Origin: Pseudorasbora parva
Taxonomy: Eukaryota > Chordata > Actinopteri > Cypriniformes > Gobionidae
Direction: 5' to 3'
NCBI RefSeq assembly: GCF_024679245.1
Contig: NC_090182.1
Coordinates: 37,613,547-37,677,546 of the forward strand
Length of the DNA stretch: 64,000 nt
In this document: positions 58,604 to 64,000 of the stretch, piece by piece
How the letters are laid out: every line of letters begins with the position of its first letter
Numbering within the stretch: position 1 is the stretch's first letter
Position numbers and translations under genes: made by a program
The notes under the pieces: generated by a model
What the model saw: the letters and a program-made list of their open reading frames with translations, nothing else
Database searches by the model: none
Told to the model about the DNA's origin: nothing

Positions 58604-59509
58604 CGTTAAAATTAATTTGCGATAACACGTTAATTTTGACAGGCAATGATATATGATATATAAAGTTTGCTGATGTATGACGCCGCTTATTAGCAGGAGA
58701 CCGCAATGATTGGTAAAAGTTTCGGTGATTGGTCAAAATTGCGAGTCGCACTGAATTCACGGGGACTGATTGCAAATGACACACAATAAATAATCTAGAA
58801 TACTTTCATCAAATATATAAATTCAAGCTTAAGTTTAAGATTTTACAATTAGGCTATACTGAGCCTGATCTATCTAAGAGATTTTCTTAGAAGGAAGTTA
58901 ATACCTTTTAGAAAAATGTCACATGGGTTAAAACTCCTGCTACCCTGATTTGCATTTGTATAGCTCACAGCATGTTCATTTACATGTTAAAGCCTCCCCT
59001 GGAGTTAAGGGAAGGGGGGTCTTGGGGGGGGACAACTGCCAAGCAAGGCCCACGTCAATTTCTGACAATTCACGGCAGTTTTCGGTGTCGCCTGCAAACT
59101 GCCGTGTACAGTCGTATACCTGATCTTCCACGACAATCTACAGTGCCGCTTACTGACGAAAATCCCACTTTTCATGCAGTGTTTGTCTGCGTCCATTGCA
59201 TATCGAGCTGTTTTACTTCCTTTCACCGGTTAAGAACGTCTTGGGCTGTTTTGCCAGTGTACAGTGTAAATGCAAATATTGGATACGGGTCGCTTTTGAA
59301 AAGATGATGTAAGCGGGTCGTCAAAAAAATTGGATATAGTCCCCAAATCGGAATTGTGCATCAAGACCTGCAGTGTAAATGCAGCCTTAGTAAAGATTTA
59401 AGAAGGCTCCACATGTAATAATTATTTCATATGCCAAGATGTAAGCCAATCACAGCTAATTTTGCACTGAAGTCTCACAGCAGACACAGCCTTCAAACAA
59501 AGCGTTTAA

Positions 59510-60494
59510 AGGGGGGGTGAAATGCTGTTTCATGCATACTGAGCTTTTTACACTGTTAAAGACTTGGATTCCCATCCTAAACATAGACAAAGTTTCAAAA
59601 ACTAATGTTGGACGTTTGATAGAGTATTTCTGTGTCAAAAATACTCCTTCCGGTTTCTTCCGGAAAAATACAGCATTCCGGGAAGGCAACACTGGATTTG
59701 AACCGATTTGAACGCAGAAATGATGGGAAGCTTCAAAGCATCGCTTCAGTCGCGTCTCAAAGTGGATTTCCACCGTTCACTGCTGTCACAGGACTTCACC
59801 AAATCATACCAAAGAAGTGTGTTTTTGACGGAGCGGTCCCAGCGATAAAGGTTCGGTCCTGCTTTGGAAGCAGCCGGTGAGTAAAACTGCTTCAAATGTC
59901 TATGCTGTTGGCTCGTCGCGTGAGTAAACATCAGTAAACGACACGATCGCGTGCTTCGTCATTCAAATGCGCTAACGGTTACTCCATTGTTGTTCTGTAT
60001 AACGTTACACTAGTCTGACTCTGACGTGCAAAACCGTTTTGCTTGCTACATCTAAGGTCTAGTCGCATACAATAGTCCATAAACCGAATCATGTCCTCAT
60101 AAACTGCTTGTAAAGACACAGAAATGTTGACAGGCCCCTAAATACAGTACATACCACAGAGACCGACGTCCTGATGTTGCCGTTTCTCCTGTTCAATTGA
60201 TTTCTGCCTCAGATTTGATTGTGGATCATTATCTGTATTAGCTGAGATAGCCATTGGGTTTCTCCACGCTTGAGGACGTCACCGCTTTGTTTGCGATCGT
60301 CAATTATTTAGCTCCGCCCACACGATACGCCTCCAGGTGCTCGGTTTTTTCCGGAAAGACTCGGTACAGCCTATATTTCTTTTATAAATATGATAAAACT
60401 AAAGACTTTTTGGAGATATGAAGGATGCAATACTACTCTATAGGTACTCAAGATTGACATGAGATTGACTGAAACTGAGTGTTTCACCCCCCCT
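59510..60494. mobile_element. TTAA-site element (AGGGGGGGTGAAATGC family, copy 3, full length)
   Basis: This 985-bp element has TTAA at 59506-59509 and 60495-60498. The TIRs AGGGGGGGTGAAA and TTTCACCCCCCCT are perfect. It is the reference copy for the damaged copies at 2583 and 36348. A GC-rich promoter-like segment (GAGCGGTCCCAGCGATAAAG) recurs in copy 1 but no ORF is conserved. Confidence 0.88.
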
Positions 60495-60499
60495 TTAAA

Positions 60500-61783
60500 T
60501 CAATAAGCCCAAAGTAAGCTTAGGAAAAATGCCTTTTTTTCTCAATTATGACAATTTTTGATGTGAAAATCATACTTGCATTATAAGTGCACCCCAGGAA
60601 ACATTATACAAAAAGTTCATGACCTCTTTAAACCACCAAACTATATAGTTTTAGATATTTTAAATATAAGAAAAGAACAATGCAAAAAGGTATTTACCTG
60701 GCTAAATTAATTGTCAAAAAGGGGCAAACTACAACCACAGGTTTTCTTGTATTGTGCAAAATAAATAAAAATAAAATAAAATTATTAAAATGTTGTTGAT
60801 TCTCTCATTTTTATGATGGATGGATGGATGGATGGATGGATGGATGGATGGATGGATGGGTGGATGGAGACATAGATAGATATATAGATAATATTGCTTG
60901 TGGAAGTGATCTGCCTGGCATACCATAAAACTGGTGAAAGAGAACAATATCACAGGCAGGCTTCCACAGGGCCGCAGCTAAAATTTACAGGAAAAGAGAA
61001 ATATAAAACAATTATTTTATGATGGGATTCACAGTCACTTCGATTGCATCATTGCATTTAGTCAGCACCTCGGCTTATGTGAGGAATCACCCTGCTGAGC
61101 TGTATCTCTGCTCCTTTCCGGTAGGCTCCTCCATCTGAAAGACGATTCAGTCTGCAAGAATGAGAAATCTTGTCTTATTCAAGACCCTTAGCTATGGGGA
61201 TTTGGAGGCGGGAGGGTTAGAGAGGATGAGGTGAGAGAGAGACAACATCCTGCTCAGTGTCAGCTTCGTAGTGTGTACCAGTGTTGACGTATACTCAGTG
61301 GACCGGAGTGTTTCACTTCTGATAGCATATCAAACAGCACATGACAAGCACTCACAAGGGACAACAGAACTCTGAACTGTATGTTACAGAGCTCAGCAAT
61401 GACCGCCCACATCTTCAGTGGCCTGGGTCAAGGAACTCTCATAGGCATTTCAGTAAAATCTTAATACATAATAAGATCGACGCCGCAGGCCAATTAACAT
61501 TACGCTGTTGCAGTCGTTGTCATTTTGTTTAAAAGAGACATCTGTGTATTTCATTAAATTATGAAGATGCAGGAACAGGGCATACATCCAAAATGCAATT
61601 GAATGCACACTTTAGGCTTTTTAAAGAGTTTACTCAGGTGCCTGGATCGCAGTGGTGGATTGATGCTGTACAAATATGCTGGATTGCTCTTGGCTTAATC
61701 TTCGACAACATAACACTCTGCAAAATGGGGAACTGCTGAAAACCAATTAATTCTTAGTGAATTCTATTATTGTGTACTAATTA

Positions 61784-61785
<2 letters not shown>
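60500..61785. other. Unassigned sequence
   Basis: It contains an ATGG tetranucleotide repeat at 60813-60869. The remainder, about 60900-61780, has no recognisable repeat and is one of the few stretches that could be unique host DNA. No exon could be supported. Confidence 0.4.
60813..60869. repeat. (ATGG)n microsatellite
   Basis: About 14 units of TGGA/ATGG with one GGTGG interruption. Confidence 0.97.

Positions 61786-61789
<4 letters not shown>

Positions 61790-61850
<61 letters not shown>
61790..61850. repeat. (GT)n microsatellite with adjacent ATTGTGGGGA repeat
   Basis: About 30 GT units, followed directly by ACTGCATTGTGGGGAACCCA, the same repeat that follows the GA tract at 24414. Confidence 0.95.
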
Positions 61851-61855
<5 letters not shown>

Positions 61856-61989
61856 CCGATTTATACTGCATTGTGGGGAACCCACAAATATAGTAAAACT
61901 TTAAATCACCTACATATTTGGGACCAGCCAGCAGAGTGTGTGTTAAGTTATTAATTCATCCATATATTCAGTACATGGTAACTGAATGG

Positions 61990-62595
61990 TGCGCACTCAC
62001 ATGAGATGGGGACTATAATAGTGTTAACCCTTAAACACATACCTTGGTTTTTTAGTGACCCAGTATATCATTCCCTACCCTCCTCCTCATTAATTTTTTT
62101 AGTAAAATGTATTCAAACGTATCAAACGTATTAATATTCCTCAATCAATTAATTATAACCAATGTGACAAGAAAAAAAATGGTGGCTAAAGACTCGAGAT
62201 GTGCAACAGTATGAGATTTTTTTTTCTTTTTTTTCTGCACAATAATAATTTAATCTTTGATGACTGAATAACTGCAATTCAACTTTATTCCACAAGGCGG
62301 AAATATCCAATACTATCTCTAATTCATACGACCTGTAGTGACAGGTAGGTTTAGGGGCGGGAATCTGGTCCCATAGCTGCGTTTGAGGTTTGCCATTTGT
62401 ACAAAATCAGATGAATTGGCCACCTCATAAAATACTGATGAAGTGACGAGTTACCACAGGCAGAAAACAAAAGAATAGGAAGACTCATTAGCAAAACTTT
62501 GATTCGGCTATACAGCAGCTCTTGAGAAAACAGTGATGTTATTAAGCTCATTTCAATTAATCATATAGTGTCAATGCGGGTAGATCGGTAATATA
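61990..62595. other. Unassigned sequence with GGTAGGTTTAGGGG motif
   Basis: No gene or clear termini. ACAGGTAGGTTTAGGGGCGG lies at 62341-62360, the same motif found at the apex of foldbacks elsewhere in the window. Confidence 0.4.
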
Positions 62596-62599
62596 GTAG

Positions 62600-62968
62600 A
62601 ATATTTAGTGTCCCTGACTTAGCAAGCCAAAAGCCAAAGGCAAAAAATCAAAACTCCATCAGGGTCAGAATGGAGGATAAAAAATCTTGGGGAAAAACAG
62701 GCTCAGTCGAGGTGCCAGTTCTCTCCTGGCCAACAAACAAAAGAAACAGTGAATGATTATGATTCTGGCAACATTACAGGTTAGAAGTCATAATAGATCA
62801 AAAGATATTCCAAAGATTGGAGTCGTCATGCCCGAGATGGGTTTATTAAGGACCTCGTGTCAATGCAGCATTTACAAGAGGGACCTGAATTGATACGCTC
62901 TCTGCAGACACTTCAGGGATTCATTGGTCATGTCTAGACGCAGGTCCACCATCTCATCTGGATATGGC
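62600..62968 (-). repeat. Copy of the TTTGGCTTGGCTTGCT repeat family (inverted)
   Basis: Read on the minus strand, GAACTGGCACCTCGACTGAG, then TCCATTCTGACCCTGATGGA, then TTTGGCTTTTGGCTTGCTAA matches the family represented at 12320. Open frames across it (for example 62872-63162) look incidental. Confidence 0.55.
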
Positions 62969-62969
62969 C

Positions 62970-63796
62970 CTAGGGTTGCAACCCGACCCATGAAATACGG
63001 AGTTGTCCTGTATTTACAAGCAAAATGATGCATCCCATATCGAACCAATAGAGGATGCGATTTTTCCCATATTTCACATTGGTCCACACATAGGTCAATA
63101 AACACATAAGGATTTTGCAGTGTGGAGAAAACAGATAGCAAATATAAACACATCAAATTCACAGTAAGTAGTAGAGAAGCTAATTTGCGTGTGATTGTGT
63201 TTTAGTGGCTTTGTTGCCATAGCGGCGGAGTCTCAAGAACATGCCCTGTAAAGCTCATGTACACCATTTGGATGCAAAATGATCTCCAGATATAGGGTGA
63301 ATATAAACAAAAGAAGTTAGAAATGTATCTGTCCAGTAACTCATGACGAACCTCAGACCAACTGCACACTTTGCAGAGAAGCATATCAGTTGATCAGACT
63401 CTATAATTTAAAGCAGCATGCGCTGACAGACACATCCGTGCCTCTAAAGTTAGGCCTTTGTTGTTGTTTTTTATGGATAATATATTCATATAATATACAC
63501 TATCAGAGCTTGGCAGACAGAATTATTCTATTTTTTAGTTAATAAAAAATTATAGCCTAATTAATGTAAATTTATCATTTTACTATGCTATCACACATAA
63601 TAAATAACCCTGTCATATAATCATTTTAAAAAATGTGTTTAGCTAAAAATTGGACAAATAATAGCACAAAACGTCATAATTTAAGTAAATCAATAAATAA
63701 AAAAATTCAGAATTGTCAGAAAAGTACAAAGGGTAAGTTCGAAGGGGGGTTGGGAATGGGTGTCCCTTATTTTGCCACACTGAAGGTGGCAACCTA
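62970..63796. mobile_element. Possible DNA element with TAGGGTTGCAAC termini
   Basis: The left end TAGGGTTGCAACCCGACCC and the right end GGTGGCAACCTA are imperfect inverted termini. GTCCTGTATTTAC near the left is mirrored by GTCCCTTATTTTG at the right in a similar subterminal position. No convincing TSD was found, so the call is tentative. 63800-64000 is unassigned. Confidence 0.4.
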
Positions 63797-64000
63797 GCCT
63801 GGATGCCAGCCGAATTTAGCCGAAACTTAGAATTAAGTTGGGACATGTAGCAGAAAGAGGCCGGAAAAGTTAAATGTTCATAATAGTAACATATAGAGGA
63901 CCAATTGTCAAATTATTAGGTCAGTTGGCAACATGATTGGGTATAGACTCCTCTCAGAGTGGCAGTATTTATCAGAAGTCAAGATGGGCAGAAGATTACC

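Noticed and set aside
62872..63162. 96-codon minus-strand ORF as a gene
   Set aside because: It crosses the boundary between two repeats (62600-62968 and the TAGGGTTGC element), so it is a chimera of repeat sequence.

Overview
The window looks like a piece of a teleost genome, most likely a cyprinid (zebrafish/carp-like) fish. The basis is the repeat content: Tc1, hAT, PIF/Harbinger-like and TTAA-site DNA transposons, a Sushi/Tf1-type chromodomain LTR retrotransposon, RTE-like and L2/CR1-like LINE fragments, and long CA/GA/TA microsatellites. I recognise no host protein-coding exon, tRNA, rRNA or CRISPR array. All recognisable coding sequence belongs to transposable elements, and nearly all of it is broken. 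Superfamily names are recalled from termini and target-site duplications (TSDs), not from a database search.

Layout. 1-5.5 kb: a TTAA-site MITE, a Tc1 end, a solo LTR and a large composite TTAA element holding a foldback. 6.2-13.5 kb: two copies of one host repeat. One is interrupted by a TAGCC...GGCTA element with a 9-bp TSD. The other is interrupted by a solo LTR that contains a DNA transposon that in turn contains a Harbinger-like element. 14.3-19 kb: a Harbinger-like element, a duplicated block around a SANT-like ORF, and a second copy of the transposon seen at 9.7 kb. 20-21 kb: a ~52-bp minisatellite. 21.3-25.7 kb: RTE-like endonuclease sequence split by a 1.15-kb element, then Tc1 remnants.

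26.9-33.3 kb: a hAT remnant hit by a recent 5.56-kb LTR retrotransposon (perfect GAAGC TSD). It has an intact gag, a pol with two in-frame stops, and an 11-nt match between the putative transcript start and the sequence just inside the 5' LTR, which points to Tf1-like self-priming. 33.5-43.8 kb: a TTAA element, an antisense LINE, and a Tc1 element carrying a four-level nest. 45-46.5 kb: a hAT element.

47-55.5 kb: a Tc1-like element of about 1 kb net, inflated to 8.5 kb by insertions. The main one is a 5.6-kb foldback transposon with ~1.45-kb inverted arms, mirrored 33-bp tandem arrays and an 8-bp TSD, itself hit by two solo LTRs. 55.6-59.4 kb: a Harbinger-like MITE containing a CACTG-ended element with a possible spliced minus-strand gene. 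59.5-64 kb: a full-length TTAA element, microsatellites and further repeats.

The pieces do not form a pathway. The value of the window is its insertion history: many elements keep exact TSDs, and several insertions have a matching unoccupied site elsewhere in the same window.
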